The notes under the pieces are model-generated. The model was not told the origin of the DNA, did not search any database, and was given only the letters and a program-made list of their open reading frames with translations. The translations under genes and the position numbers were made by a program. Below are positions 1 through 10,022 of a stretch of 64,000 bases of DNA, one piece after another. The DNA comes from Phytophthora colocasiae (Eukaryota > Oomycota > Peronosporomycetes > Peronosporales > Peronosporaceae): assembly GCA_018806915.1 (NCBI GenBank), contig JAGKQI010000061.1, positions 1,364,001 to 1,428,000 of the forward strand. Reading direction: 5' to 3'. How positions within the stretch are numbered: the stretch's first letter is position 1; every line of letters begins with the position of its first letter.

Positions 1-5
1 CATTT

Positions 6-2038
6 GTGGAAGGCATGGGAGGCAAACTAACGCTTGGAGCGATTGATAAAGACGCACTTCGAAGATTTGAGTGGAGCCCACCGTCATCCAGTTTTGAACC
101 TGTAGGTGGGGAGTACCCTGGGTTGTCTTCTGACGTCGCCGCACCCACACGCGACCTACAGGAACTGGCCGACTCTCCTATGCTGTTACTGTTCTATTTT
201 CTACCAAAATCACTGTGGGTGAGCATTACCAAAGAGACAAATCGTTACAAAAAGCAAACCGCAAACGCAAGAGCAAAACGAATTCGGTCGCTACAGCGGA
301 AGCGCGGAATCGCGACCCCTGAGACTGTCAAGCAAATCGAACGGCGCTTGCGTGCAGAGCCTGCATATCAACCCCACGAGGTGCTTCACGTTATCGGACT
401 CTTAGTGGCGAGAATGCTGAACCCAATGACGCGACGCTTTTCCAGGCACTGGGCAATGTCTGACAATGGAGCGATTCCTGCCGGTAACTTTGGCAAGTTT
501 ATGCCTAGAAATCGGTGCACGTCTATCCTTCGTGACCTTCATGTAGTGAACAACGAGGCTCCCCGTATGCGGGACAAGATTTGGAAGATTAGACCTGTTG
601 TCGAAGTGCTGCAGTCGCGGTTTCGATCAGGCTGGACACTGGGCAGTAAGTTTTCGTTCGACGAAGGCGTTCTACCGGCAACTTCAAAGCGCAACACCAC
701 GCGCATGTTTATGCCTGATAAACCACACCGTTATGGTACGAAGCTGTTCATGGTGTGCGACTCTGGAAGTGCTTACTGTCACCGGTATGTTCTATTATGT
801 TGTAACTTATGACCTGCAAATTCGAAATTGACATTTTCCACGTCGTAACTTACTGCTATAGATTCGAGGTGTACGTTGGGAAGCGCGACAGTGGGGATTC
901 AGACAAACAAGCATTCGACAACAAGACGGGAGCAGCAGCCGTCGTTCGAAACATGAAAGCTTTGCTGGGAGAAAGGTCTCAGGGCTTTCGACTTGTCGTT
1001 ATCGACAGATTCTACAGTTCTGTTCCACTAGCTATTCAGCTATTGTCGATGGGTATCTACGTATTGGGAACAATCATGGTCAATCGACTAGGATTCGATA
1101 AGCAAGTGGTTGAAAGCCGCAAGTCGCGGCCTCGTGCAGTTGAGCGCGGATCTTTTGCATTCTCTCGGTCCGTTGCTGTCCCGACCATGGTGGCGTGCCA
1201 CTGGTGGGATAGAAAACCAGTACACTACCTGGCAACGGGTCCGATCATGGCGGAGGATTCTATTCACCGCAATATCAAGATGGTGGGGTCGTCTACTGTA
1301 AAATGCCCGAAGCTCGTTACGGATTACCAGAGATGGATGGGCGTAGTTGATGTCCATGATCAACTCCGCCTACAGTCCTACTCGATCCAGACATCATTCC
1401 GTTTTCAAAAATACTACAAATCTCTACTCCTCGGGTTTGTAGACATGGCGCTGGTCAATGCATATCTGACGCACAAGGAAACGTGCCGAATCAAGCGTCT
1501 TGTGCCTAAAACACGTGGAGAATGGTACCTTCTCCTGCATAAACAACTTCTGCAGCTCAAAGATGAAGACTTCGAGGAAGCTACAGTCCCGACACCCTCA
1601 CCGCTGATCAACTCTCGCAAACGGCCCAGGTTGAACGGGCACAAACACATTCAGTTCAATGACTGGGTCGTAGTATCTGGTGTCCAAAAACGAAGGCAGC
1701 GCTCCTGTAAAGTGTGTGCCCTCCTCCGTGGCGACCGCAAGAAATCATTCCAGACTACCTACTACTGCGAAGACTGCTCCCAAACTGACGCGAAGTGCTT
1801 CCTTTGTCCCAAGTCACGGCATTTGTACGGAGGTGTGCGCAAGACATGCTATCAGATCTGGCATGAGGACTTTGATAGTGGTGAGTCTATTCCAGCATCA
1901 CTTGGCAAGCGGGTAGTTTTGCGGCGATCGGGCAAGGTTGGTACCCGCAAACCAACTCGTCGTGAGCTGCTCTGCCATGAAGACGGTGACGCTGACAATG
2001 AAGAGGAACAGCCAGCTCATCAGTCAGCAATCGTGTGA
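6..2038 (+). CDS. piggyBac transposase (DDE_Tnp_1_7), spliced, 5' end open
   Basis: Cut-and-paste transposase of the piggyBac family. Two reading frames join across a 77-nt GT-AG intron (GTATGT at 785, ...CTATAG ending 861), giving the uninterrupted motif HRFEVYVGK across the junction and a product of about 650 aa. Counting from position 6, the acidic residues are D219 (SFDEG), D308 (VVIDRFYSS) and D423/D426 (VVDVHDQ). These match the piggyBac catalytic set, so the enzyme may be active. The C-terminus has a cysteine-rich CxxC zinc-binding region (CKVC, CEDC, CFLC) as expected. Position 6 is GTG and the frame is open to the left edge; the first ATG is at 15, so the N-terminus may be incomplete. 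The intron itself carries the GTCGTAAC motif found at the right end of the element. Confidence 0.85.
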
Positions 2039-3503
2039 GCTCGTAGGACTGCAAATCAGCTTCTTTATCATTGTCCATGCTCTGTTGCTCAAAACACAGC
2101 ATAAGGAAAAGCATAGCCCAGGTTTTGTTGAATCAGAAGCAGTATTGCTGAGTAGGAAGACATCTGGTGTCGACAAAGAAATGATAGGAAGTCGTAAGTG
2201 TTGGCTTTCCAGGGTGAAATGAGGTTCAAAAGTCGTAACTCTTACGACATAGCTCAGGAATACCTGTGGTAGTTTATAGCGGGAAACTGGTGCATCTCGA
2301 CGTGGAAAAGGCACGTCAATACAAACATTTATACTAAAAGGAAGTCGTAAGTTACGACTTAAATAAAGTTGATTCTGCACTCGATTTCTGGTAACCGAGG
2401 GGTTAAGGCGAACCCGGTGACTCAATTGAGTTAACTGTCGTACCGTAGAGTCAACCTTCAATTTATTTAGTATCTTTGATCCGACTTCATAGTAGATATC
2501 CGGGTTTAAAATCTCCAAATCCGCGGCGTCAGTAGTGTAACGATCATCAATAAGAGTAGAATCGTCACTACCAACCAGCTGCTGACATTCCATTTTGACA
2601 CAAGAAGTGTAAGAATCAGTCAAGTCATCTTCATGTAGAGGTTCAACATCACTCCGTGGTGTAAGTGGAGGTTCCGATATTGCGGCTGAAGAGCTGCAAC
2701 TAACGACATCATCTTCTTTCGTTTCAAGAACTTTCACCCGCTCAATGCCCGCTTCTCTTACCAAATCTGAATTATCCACATTCAGCTCAATCCGTGGACG
2801 CTTCAACGTATGGTCAGGAAGTTGAAACCTAGAGTCATTTCCGAATTGTGGTGGGGTCTGTACGCGGTACTTAAGATCGCGCACCATCGCGTACGCAAAA
2901 CACTGCCGGAATCGACGCTCCTCTTCCGGATCGTCTTTCAGCATATTCATATTCACCTTCTTCTTGTTAAAGAGCCACCGCTTGAAATTGTTTTCGAACT
3001 GCTCAGGAGTCTCTCCTGGCTTTAGAACCACTGCAATTGAGCGTCTGTCCTGAGATGTCCGTTAGGTCCAAAATCTGCCATTGCGCTTGAAAACACCGTC
3101 AGGGACACCACAGTTTGCGCTAATAGCTCGTCGCGACTACAAAGCCCCCGATAACCTTGATTTACACTGGGATTTTGTGCTTTAGTAACCAAATGCGGTT
3201 AGAAATACTTGAATTGCATCCTATCCAAGATTTCAGATTTCGTCGTCGAAACTTCATAAATCTCAAATTGGCGAAGTCCAATCGAAAGAGCCGCTCCACG
3301 TGCGGGGAGTTCTCCATTGAAGTTAACGGTACGTTACGAGCTTGTAGATACTCCTCGAATGTTTGTTCGTACTCGCATGTAGTCTCTTCTGGGGCGAGGA
3401 GTATGGGGATGGGTTGGATAATGTTAAGATCTTCGAAAACGAATCGCTCTTCTTTCAGTAGAAATTCGTCAAATGTTAAGACTTTAGAGGAAAGGAGGTC
3501 CAC
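2024..3503 (-). CDS. hypothetical spliced protein, 3' end probably truncated by the piggyBac element
   Basis: I do not recognise this gene. Two collinear minus-strand frames (3503-3209 and 3049-2024) can be joined by introns 3208-3156 (GTATTT...AAG) and 3096-3050 (GTGTTT...CAG) with a 59-nt middle exon, keeping one frame. The product is charged, with an FLLKEERFVFEDLN segment early and a PGETPEQFENNFKRW segment after the second intron, followed by an acidic, Ser-rich region. The start is unresolved: the first frame begins at a GTG, and an in-frame stop lies upstream near 3575. Below 2362 the frame runs antisense into piggyBac DNA, so the last ~110 codons are probably transposon sequence replacing the original C-terminus. 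It may be a decaying gene. Confidence 0.35.
2230..2360. repeat. subterminal palindromic GTCGTAA repeats of the piggyBac element
   Basis: AAGTCGTAA...TTACGAC occurs twice (2230-2248 with a 3-nt centre, 2342-2360 with a 1-nt centre), and a single copy is near 2191. The outer copy abuts TTAA. Likely transposase-binding sites or terminal repeat. Confidence 0.5.
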
Positions 3504-3567
3504 TCGAAGTGCAGGAGGTGAAGAGGAGGAGACAACGGCAAAAACACTACAGTCTGGCTCGGAGTGA

Positions 3568-4455
3568 TCATACTTTTACGCCCATTAACACAAGATGAAA
3601 TACGTATATAAATCGGTGAACTTCCACTCTGTTCGCCTTTAGAGCTAAAACTTGCTCAATTCTCATAAGTGGAGTTCAGTGTCTCGCTTGTGTACTTTAA
3701 AAGGTTGCGCTAGCAACAACGGCAGCAGATTAATGCCCAACACCTCGAGTTTTGTCGAAAACAGTATACCGGTAGTGACTTTCTGCCTATCCATTGAGGA
3801 AATGCTGTTACCTGTGGAACCTTCGAGTCTGCGTCTAGACCTGGAAATGAGTGGGGCCAATGCAAGACCAGGTTTACGAGCTCTAAAGTCTCCAGTCGCC
3901 ACAAGGCTGGCGCGGATTGCGTCGTGGCAAATATTGACGTGAACACTTTAATGCTCACTGGGATGTAGTCCGGAGCGTCTGTATACATGTACTGTACATG
4001 TACTACACAGTCCGATGCTGGTACCTATCACTTTACAATTCGTGAGCAGATCTGTACTGTAGTATTTGATCACGGGACGCAGTTTTGTTTTGTAGTCTTT
4101 GATCACGGGACCCAGTTTTGTTTTTGTAGTCTTAGATCACGGGACGTCTCTCGTACTACCAAAGTACTGCTGAGTACAGTATTTTCATACGAAATGCGTG
4201 CATATTGCGCTCATTACATGTAGACAATGAGCTTTTATTTAATCTGACTATTCTTGATGTTGTTCTTCACAATAATCCCCCGCTGTTCTTGCTCTTGCTT
4301 CATACAGTGTACCTGTGTGTGTGGATGCAGTGATTTCGTTGAAAAGGTTTGTGTAAGTTATCACTGTATCTCTGTTGCTCATTGATTATTCAAGAGTCTT
4401 GAATCAAGACAAAGCTCTGTACATCATCATGTTCGTTGGCAGAAGCTCTAGACGA
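3568..4455. other. intergenic spacer
   Basis: No supportable gene. Short overlapping frames on both strands (3652-3988) show no motif. The only structure seen is the tandem repeat at 4057-4147. Confidence 0.5.
4057..4147. repeat. three tandem copies of a ~33-bp unit containing GATCACGGGAC
   Basis: GATCACGGGACG/C begins at 4068, 4101 and 4135, and each copy is flanked by TGTAGT and CAGTTTTG blocks (33-34 bp spacing). A related TCACGGGACG...GATCACGAGACG stretch lies near 60695-60715, so the unit is dispersed. Confidence 0.7.
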
Positions 4456-4478
4456 ATTCATTCACCACAATTCAATTT
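4456..4478 (+). promoter_or_regulatory. oomycete-type initiator (Inr) upstream of the SGNH hydrolase
   Basis: TTCATTCACCACAATTC matches the oomycete core-promoter Inr pattern (CATTYYNCAWTTT-like) and sits 15-35 nt before the ATG at 4491, the spacing usual for these short leaders. Confidence 0.4.
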
Positions 4479-4490
4479 GCAGTCGACCTC

Positions 4491-5336
4491 ATGGCCCTCT
4501 CTTCACACACAGCTCAAGTCCTTTCAGCCTTTTTGGTGCTCTCTGTTGCTTGTGTTCTGGGAGCTCCATCCAGTCCACGTCCAGTACTTTTGCTCACTGG
4601 TGACTCGCTGACGGAACAAGGAACATATCCAACCTCAGACGGCTGGGTTTCTCTCTTGCAAGCTCAATACACACGATCGACTGATGTCATCACGCGAGGA
4701 CTCTCTGGCTACAACACGAAATGGTTCTTAAAGTACGTGATGCCAGCACTCGAGCAAGAAATCTCCACTGGAGCCTACACCTCTCCGTCCTTGATCACGA
4801 TTTGGCTCGGAACCAACGACGCAGTACTCGTGAACGGCAGCAATTCCGAGATGCATGTCCCCATCGACGAGTACAAAGCCAATCTGGACGAAATCGTCCG
4901 TAAATTCCAGACAGCAGCCCCTAAAGCAGATATCTTGATGATCACTCCCACTCACATCGACGATGAAGCTAGGATCAAGTACGCTGCTGACCGAACGGAT
5001 GAAAAGAAAGGGATAGTGGATCGTTCGAACGCTGCGATGGGAGACTACGCCCGGGCTTGTGTGGAGGTCGCGGAGTTACTCAAAGTACCGATCCTCGACT
5101 TGTATGAGCACTTCAACGCTCAGTCTCCGGAATCTCGAAACACTTTGCTAGCGGACGGAATTCACTTCAATGTTGCAGGCAACAAAGCGGTGTATGAACA
5201 ATTCAGATGCAAGCTCAAGTCCGATTTCCCAAAGGTAATGAGTGCACTAGACGTGTGGCAGTTCCCTTTGGCGTCGAAGTACGTGAAGGAAGACCCATGG
5301 ACGGAAGCCAACGCAACGACGAACGCAGCGCAGTAA
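4491..5336 (+). CDS. secreted SGNH/GDSL hydrolase, isoamyl acetate esterase (IAH1)-like
   Basis: Predicted extracellular ester hydrolase of 281 aa. A signal peptide (residues 1-24, hydrophobic, ending VLGA) precedes the SGNH fold. All four catalytic blocks are present: GDSLTEQG with nucleophile S39, the block II Gly in RGLSGYNT, GTND with N109, and DGIHFN with D222 and H225. The arrangement LLLTGDSLTEQG...ITIWLGTNDA resembles IAH1-type esterases, which hydrolyse short-chain acyl esters; the true substrate cannot be read from sequence. Intronless, with an ATG just downstream of an Inr-like element. The length is normal for the family plus a secretion signal, and no catalytic residue is missing, so it should be functional. 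Secretion suggests action outside the cell, possibly on plant acetyl esters or lipids (inference). Confidence 0.85.
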   Translation: MALSSHTAQVLSAFLVLSVACVLGAPSSPRPVLLLTGDSLTEQGTYPTSDGWVSLLQAQYTRSTDVITRGLSGYNTKWFLKYVMPALEQEISTGAYTSPSLITIWLGTNDAVLVNGSNSEMHVPIDEYKANLDEIVRKFQTAAPKADILMITPTHIDDEARIKYAADRTDEKKGIVDRSNAAMGDYARACVEVAELLKVPILDLYEHFNAQSPESRNTLLADGIHFNVAGNKAVYEQFRCKLKSDFPKVMSALDVWQFPLASKYVKEDPWTEANATTNAAQ

Positions 5337-5765
5337 AGAAGAAACATTCCATTACCATCTAGTCACGGCAGCTAGACGACACAGAATTCTCGATTCCGTA
5401 GGTAAAGGGGTTAACCTCAGAAATGAAAACGCAAAACCTAGCGTTTGTCAACTACCAGCTCGAGGTTTGTAAGTTAGAATCTTACTTCTAAGAATTTAGG
5501 AAAACGATTGATCAGAAATTGATAACGGTCCTTGAGCAATTGGTTTTTCGAGCTTTTAGTTTCGAATTGTGTAAACACTTGACTAAGTTAATCAGGTGTA
5601 CATGTGAAAGACACTTTATGTGAGTGCATACTATTTTAGTCATTGTGAATTGATCCGAGATTCCGGTCACTCCTGTATTTCCAAACGCTTCAAAACGGGT
5701 GAGTTATTTCTGAGATTGATATTTGTAGTTCGTCCAGTCAGTGTGTTTGTCGAGCAGAGGACGAA
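5337..5765. other. intergenic spacer
   Basis: AT-rich spacer. I see no gene, repeat or clear promoter motif in it. Confidence 0.5.
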
Positions 5766-8024
5766 ATGGACCGTGCATCGTCTGCATCGCACTGGAAGTC
5801 TCGTATACGTACAGGAACGATTCGGCTGCGTCGGGGAACTCCTGAAGTTTTTCGAGGAAGACGGGAACCAACATCTCGAGAAATTGTTGGTGCTTTGTAT
5901 CAATGGATTATTTGCCTTTCCATCGTTTTCCTAGTGCTCGCTCAACTCTTAAGTGGCCTCAGGAACACGACCACCACTACCCGACACATTTTGTATGGGC
6001 GTGATCCGGCTCGCGGGCCTTATCAAGTTCTAGGGGACAACGACATTCCTTATGCTGATCGCGCTGTTGCCTGTGTCCGGTACGGAAGAAAATACGAGCC
6101 AAGACTGCTGAGCTCATTATTAGCTTCTGAAGGTACAGAAGCGATCTTGGAGGACGCAACAGGAACAGCTCGACACGGTTACCGTCTCGTTCAGCGACGA
6201 GTTGGTAAAAAATCGGATAAGCTCGATTCTTCGGTTTACTCGTCATACCAGGAGATTTGTAGCTTGATTTCTACCACAGTCGACGCCATTTTGGATGCTT
6301 GTTTGTCCTTGGGTTACTCTAATCTCACAACGGATGAACTTCGAGTTGTGGATGGATCTAACAGTAGCCGACTACTCCGAATACCGTACTCCCTTCCGGT
6401 CCTCATCCTGCCGTTTTGGGACAATACGGAACAAGCTCGCCACACTGTACCCACGTATCAGGGGGAATCCTGCATGTTTCGGCTCGAAGACGCTTTTACG
6501 GGCAATGCCAATGGCGGAAGTAATACTACCAAAGCTAGTTTACGAGCAGTTAATCGAACTATTCGGTTTCAGCGTACTGAAGAATGGCTCAAACGACCAG
6601 GAGGAGTTTGGAAGAATGGGTGGTACGAAGACTTGGAAGGTGGACGGTGGTTTGCAGATTTAACCAGCTCCAACCCAGGTCCGCCGTATTATATGGCATA
6701 TCGGATGTTCGATATGTTGTCTGGTCTAGAGGTAGATTGCCTCAATGAAGACGACTGTCTTGCAGAACCAAAGGTTAATCGTTGGGGAACGAAATTTACT
6801 ACGTACGAATCACCAAGGCAATTAAACTCACTCGCGATCCAAACCGGAGCGGGCTACGGTCTGTACCTCTACGAATCGAACCAAGGAGATATGGTTCGGA
6901 TTATCTATGATTGGGAGACTCTTGTCTCGAATTTATCCGTCATTCTTGTCTTGATCCGATGGATATTATGCTTGGTCGCTCTGCACAGAGGTGTCCTACG
7001 AGGGAGAATCCCATGCTACGGTGGGGGCCTTGGATGCGTCTCGAGCTACAAAATCTTCGATCTGTTACTGTTCTCGATGCTTCCACAATTGAAAATGACG
7101 TTAACTGCTTTCTGGACTGTTGGCTGTCGCTTTGAAGGACAACAGGCTGGGCTTTCGGAGGCCTGGTTTACGATTTACCCTTCGATTGCACAGTTGATGC
7201 TCATGTATTTCAGTCTTCTCAATGTACTGGCCAAGGCTGCGAGACGCCGCATGACAGACGTTCTTTTCGGCCCTTCAGTGGCATTTCTGTGTCTGATCCA
7301 TTATTTCCGCAGTGAATTGGCAGCTTCTCCCGTCTGGAACGACATTGATGGCCGCGTATCAACTCTGGTATTCTCTGATGAGATCAAGAGAATGACTTTG
7401 TTGGACTATTTTACCAGTGATCTGGCTTGGAGAATCAATGGACGAGTCGTTGGCATCTTCTGGACCAAGTTAACTTTACTAGCGTTCAATCTTCTCCCCC
7501 TACTTGTGTCCCGGCCTTTGCCTATTATACGACGAGAGCATCAAGTTCTTCGTGGTGTTGAGAAGGCGTTCGCTCTCAAAGCTAAGCAGGTTGGTGGTTT
7601 GGGAACTTCCCCCATTTACTTGGCAACTCCTTACGAAGTGGTTCCTTCAAATTCTAAGCCTAAAGCGGCTCCATTTCCCCACATACTACAAAAGGATCCT
7701 TCGCGAAATTCAATCGTTGCAACGCCAACCATTTTCTTGAACAGCTACGAGTTACTCCGGCTCGGGTATGTCGTGTTTGGAGACCGCTATCTTATCAGTT
7801 TTGACGACTGGGATCTTTTGACTGCGATGGCTCCGCTGCGGTTGTTCTACCATTTGTGGAACCAGCGCGTATGTGTTTGGGTATTACAAGAAGTGGAAGT
7901 TTCTGCTAGCGGCAACGGATTGCGAGCTCTTCAGGACCTGGAGCCTGAAATGTGGCGGTTGGATGATAAGCGACTGCAAATGATTCCATTCTGGCGAATT
8001 TCGGCTTGCGTCATGCGATGTTAG
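5766..8024 (+). CDS. multi-pass transmembrane protein of unknown function
   Basis: A single open frame of 752 aa with no recognised family motif. A basic N-terminus (about residues 1-38) leads into a strong hydrophobic segment (about 40-63). A long, probably extracytoplasmic region with several N-glycosylation sequons (NTT, NLT, NSS, NTT, NRT) follows, and then a second half with at least five hydrophobic segments (about 390-410, 430-450, 472-490, 500-515, 560-581). The one-TM, large luminal domain, multi-TM layout suggests a membrane protein of the surface or secretory pathway. Intronless. It may belong to an oomycete-specific family, but I cannot name one. Flanking genes (a secreted esterase upstream, a transposon downstream) give no functional clue. 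Confidence 0.65.
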   Translation: MDRASSASHWKSRIRTGTIRLRRGTPEVFRGRREPTSREIVGALYQWIICLSIVFLVLAQLLSGLRNTTTTTRHILYGRDPARGPYQVLGDNDIPYADRAVACVRYGRKYEPRLLSSLLASEGTEAILEDATGTARHGYRLVQRRVGKKSDKLDSSVYSSYQEICSLISTTVDAILDACLSLGYSNLTTDELRVVDGSNSSRLLRIPYSLPVLILPFWDNTEQARHTVPTYQGESCMFRLEDAFTGNANGGSNTTKASLRAVNRTIRFQRTEEWLKRPGGVWKNGWYEDLEGGRWFADLTSSNPGPPYYMAYRMFDMLSGLEVDCLNEDDCLAEPKVNRWGTKFTTYESPRQLNSLAIQTGAGYGLYLYESNQGDMVRIIYDWETLVSNLSVILVLIRWILCLVALHRGVLRGRIPCYGGGLGCVSSYKIFDLLLFSMLPQLKMTLTAFWTVGCRFEGQQAGLSEAWFTIYPSIAQLMLMYFSLLNVLAKAARRRMTDVLFGPSVAFLCLIHYFRSELAASPVWNDIDGRVSTLVFSDEIKRMTLLDYFTSDLAWRINGRVVGIFWTKLTLLAFNLLPLLVSRPLPIIRREHQVLRGVEKAFALKAKQVGGLGTSPIYLATPYEVVPSNSKPKAAPFPHILQKDPSRNSIVATPTIFLNSYELLRLGYVVFGDRYLISFDDWDLLTAMAPLRLFYHLWNQRVCVWVLQEVEVSASGNGLRALQDLEPEMWRLDDKRLQMIPFWRISACVMRC

Positions 8025-8179
8025 AAATGGCTTTTGCCTCACGTACGAACTTCAGGTGTTTCGGAACGTTTGTCGATGCTCAAAAAGAGCTCGATGGGAT
8101 GGGAAAGTCGAGGCCATGCAAAGCAGGCGGTTGATTTAAAACTGTACAGTAACTTTAACTGGTAAACTATGAATGCATA

Positions 8180-8428
8180 CACTCCGCGACAAATTAATCC
8201 GGCCACCCCTACTTTTGGCCGCTACTCAGTCAATTTTTATGGTATCGGGTTGCTGTTTGAGTATGATCTGTCTGATGTACGACAGAGCCCAGGACTTGTG
8301 TTAACAACCGCAGTTTTGCGGTTTGAAGCATACCTCACATACAACAAACTGAAAAGCACATCCGTCCCAACTTCCGGCCACCTGTCACCATACAAATTGT
8401 CATATAGTTGTATCACAATGATAGCTGC
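8180..8428 (+). repeat. left terminal inverted repeat
   Basis: Matches the reverse complement of 9013-9261 over its whole length with very few differences (one visible at the TATAGTTG/TATATATG site near 8405). An ORF across it is only a consequence of the repeat. Confidence 0.85.
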
Positions 8429-8449
8429 TTTTGTTAATTAGTAGTGGGT

Positions 8450-8950
8450 TTTCGCTCCTTTCTTCTCTATCACCTCGATGCAGCGTCGCGCATAGACTCA
8501 ATGAGCTTCTCAAGTGTCGACACGTCTATAGAGTCCCAAGCATCTAAAATCGCTGCTGTTAGTTCCGGCGCAGATGCATATTAACGTCCATTGGGATAAA
8601 CTCTCCGAGCCATCAGTGCCCACAAGTTTTGTATCGGGCTTAGATCGGGGGATCGTGCAGGCCAATCGAGCCCTGCTCGTCGAAGAAGTCTCTAAATCAT
8701 TACCGAACCCCCTCCATTCTGTCGTATGACCGTCGTTCGTGCGGGACGACGCACATCATGCCAGTAGTGTTGCGTTCCATCAGGCCTGAGCGTACGCTCG
8801 ATAGCGTCACGAGAACGCTTAGCTTCTTTCGCAATTGTCGGAATAGTAGTCCGCCTTCTCTCAATCCGCAAATGCTCCCACGCTCTTCATCTCTCAGCCA
8901 CAGTGCCATACCACGGCCAAATTGCAAACTGTCCTCAGCACCAAGCTGCC
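8450..8950 (-). pseudogene. Tc1/mariner transposase remnant (DDE_3 C-terminus)
   Basis: Reading 8700 to 8450 on the minus strand gives GLDWPARSPDLSPIQNLWAL, then a stop (TAA) after VYPNGR and further recognisable transposase C-terminus (APELTAAILDAWDSI). In active Tc1/mariner enzymes the block reads SPDLNPIENLW with the third catalytic acid as E; here it is Q (PIQN). With the loss of that acid, the in-frame stop and missing N-terminal domains, it cannot encode an active enzyme. The stretch 8700-8950 is too degraded to align by eye. Confidence 0.75.
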
Positions 8951-9012
8951 ACGCGCTCCCCACCGGCGGTGGCACCGCCGCTGTGGACGGTTGGACGAAC
9001 AAAATCACAATT

Positions 9013-9261
9013 GCAGCTATCATTGTGATACATATATATGACAATTTGTATGGTGACAGGTGGCCGGAAGTTGGGACGGATGTGCTTTTCAGTTTGTTGT
9101 ATGTGAGGTATGCTTCAAACCGCAAAACTGCGGTTGTTAACACAAGTCCTGGGCTCTGTCGTACATCAGACAGATCATACTCAAACAGCAACCCGATACC
9201 ATAAAAATTGACTGAGTAGCGGCCAAAAGTAGGGGTGGCCGGATTAATTTGTCGCGGAGTG
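9013..9261 (-). repeat. right terminal inverted repeat
   Basis: Partner of 8180-8428. Ends GGAGTG followed by TA at 9262-9263. Confidence 0.85.
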
Positions 9262-9263
9262 TA

Positions 9264-10022
9264 CACACACTGCTCACTGTAAACATGTACACCAGCTGAC
9301 ATTCTCGCAGTTTCCCAAAGTCCAGGATCTTGCTGTTCGTGTGCGATGCAGCGACCATCGAAGTGCCTTTTGTGCTGATGACGAAGTAGTTTCAAGCAAT
9401 CAGCTTCGTTATGATAACACCGTATCTCCAAAACTACGATCACTACAGTAAAAGGCCGGTAGCCAAGATGGACTTGTCAGATTTGGGTCATAGTGAATAG
9501 CTTTTGTTAGGGGAAACGTAACAGTCTCCTCTCTCTCTCTCACTCTCTTTCACTCTCTACCTGTACACGAGTGATCGGTTGAGAGAAGAGAAAAGAACGT
9601 CTATTCTGTTATGATCTAAAGTATAGACTGTTGATATGCTCTCAGCCGCGATATCAGTATATGCTCTCAGCCGCGATATCAGTAACGAGTGATCGGTTGA
9701 GGGTGCCCTATCATAGGGCCCCTATGTCCAATCCAATGATCGACATAGTCGTCCATCGTGCAGGCGGGCTATGGTAAACATGTACTAGTAGCTGAGTCGG
9801 GCCGTTCAGTTACGATGCGCTACGTGGTGCACTCATGATCTGCGACCAGCGACATCAACTTATTGTACTGGCAAGATGAAATGCTCCATACAAAAATGTT
9901 GTTGCCCATAATTTTAAAACTAGAAATCCATTGAAAATTCTAAGAATAGCGGGATAAGCACCAACACACGGAGAACATTGCTGGTTGCATTCCGCAGTCT
10001 CACTTCCAGTTTTCCCCCCGCA
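9264..10022. other. repeat-rich spacer
   Basis: No gene seen. Contains a CT-rich microsatellite (about 9530-9560), a 25-bp direct duplication (9635-9684) and ACGAGTGATCGGTTGAG twice (about 9566 and 9684). Probably transposon flank. Confidence 0.5.
9635..9684. repeat. perfect 25-bp tandem duplication
   Basis: Two head-to-tail copies of a unit starting TATGCTCTCAGCCGCGATAT (9635-9659 and 9660-9684), with no mismatch. Confidence 0.9.

Larger units (their letters stand above)
1..2362 (+). mobile_element. piggyBac-type DNA transposon (left end outside window)
   Basis: Contains a complete-looking piggyBac transposase reading frame (6-2038). Beyond it, a 19-nt palindrome of AAGTCGTAA around a central G (2342-2360) and a related copy (2230-2248) resemble subterminal or terminal repeats. 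The outer palindrome runs straight into TTAA at 2359-2362, the tetranucleotide that piggyBac elements target and duplicate, so I place the right end there. This boundary is inferred because the left end lies outside the window and the paired terminal repeat cannot be compared. Confidence 0.65.
8180..9261. mobile_element. Tc1/mariner-type element with 249-bp terminal inverted repeats
   Basis: The arms 8180-8428 and 9013-9261 are nearly identical inverted repeats beginning CACTCCGCGAC. Each outer end is bordered by a TA dinucleotide (8178-8179 and 9262-9263), the target-site duplication of Tc1/mariner elements. The 584-bp centre holds a decayed transposase C-terminus on the minus strand. The arms are far better preserved than the coding centre, which points to a non-autonomous element moved in trans or arms kept alike by gene conversion. 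Confidence 0.85.

Noticed and set aside
785..861. Reading the piggyBac gene as two separate genes or as frameshifted
   Set aside because: The gap has canonical GTATGT...TATAG borders and splicing restores both frame and the conserved HRFEVYVGK motif.
8169..8441. 90-aa frame repeated as part of a minus-strand frame at 8700-9443
   Set aside because: The identical peptides come from the inverted repeat arms of a transposon, not from paired genes.
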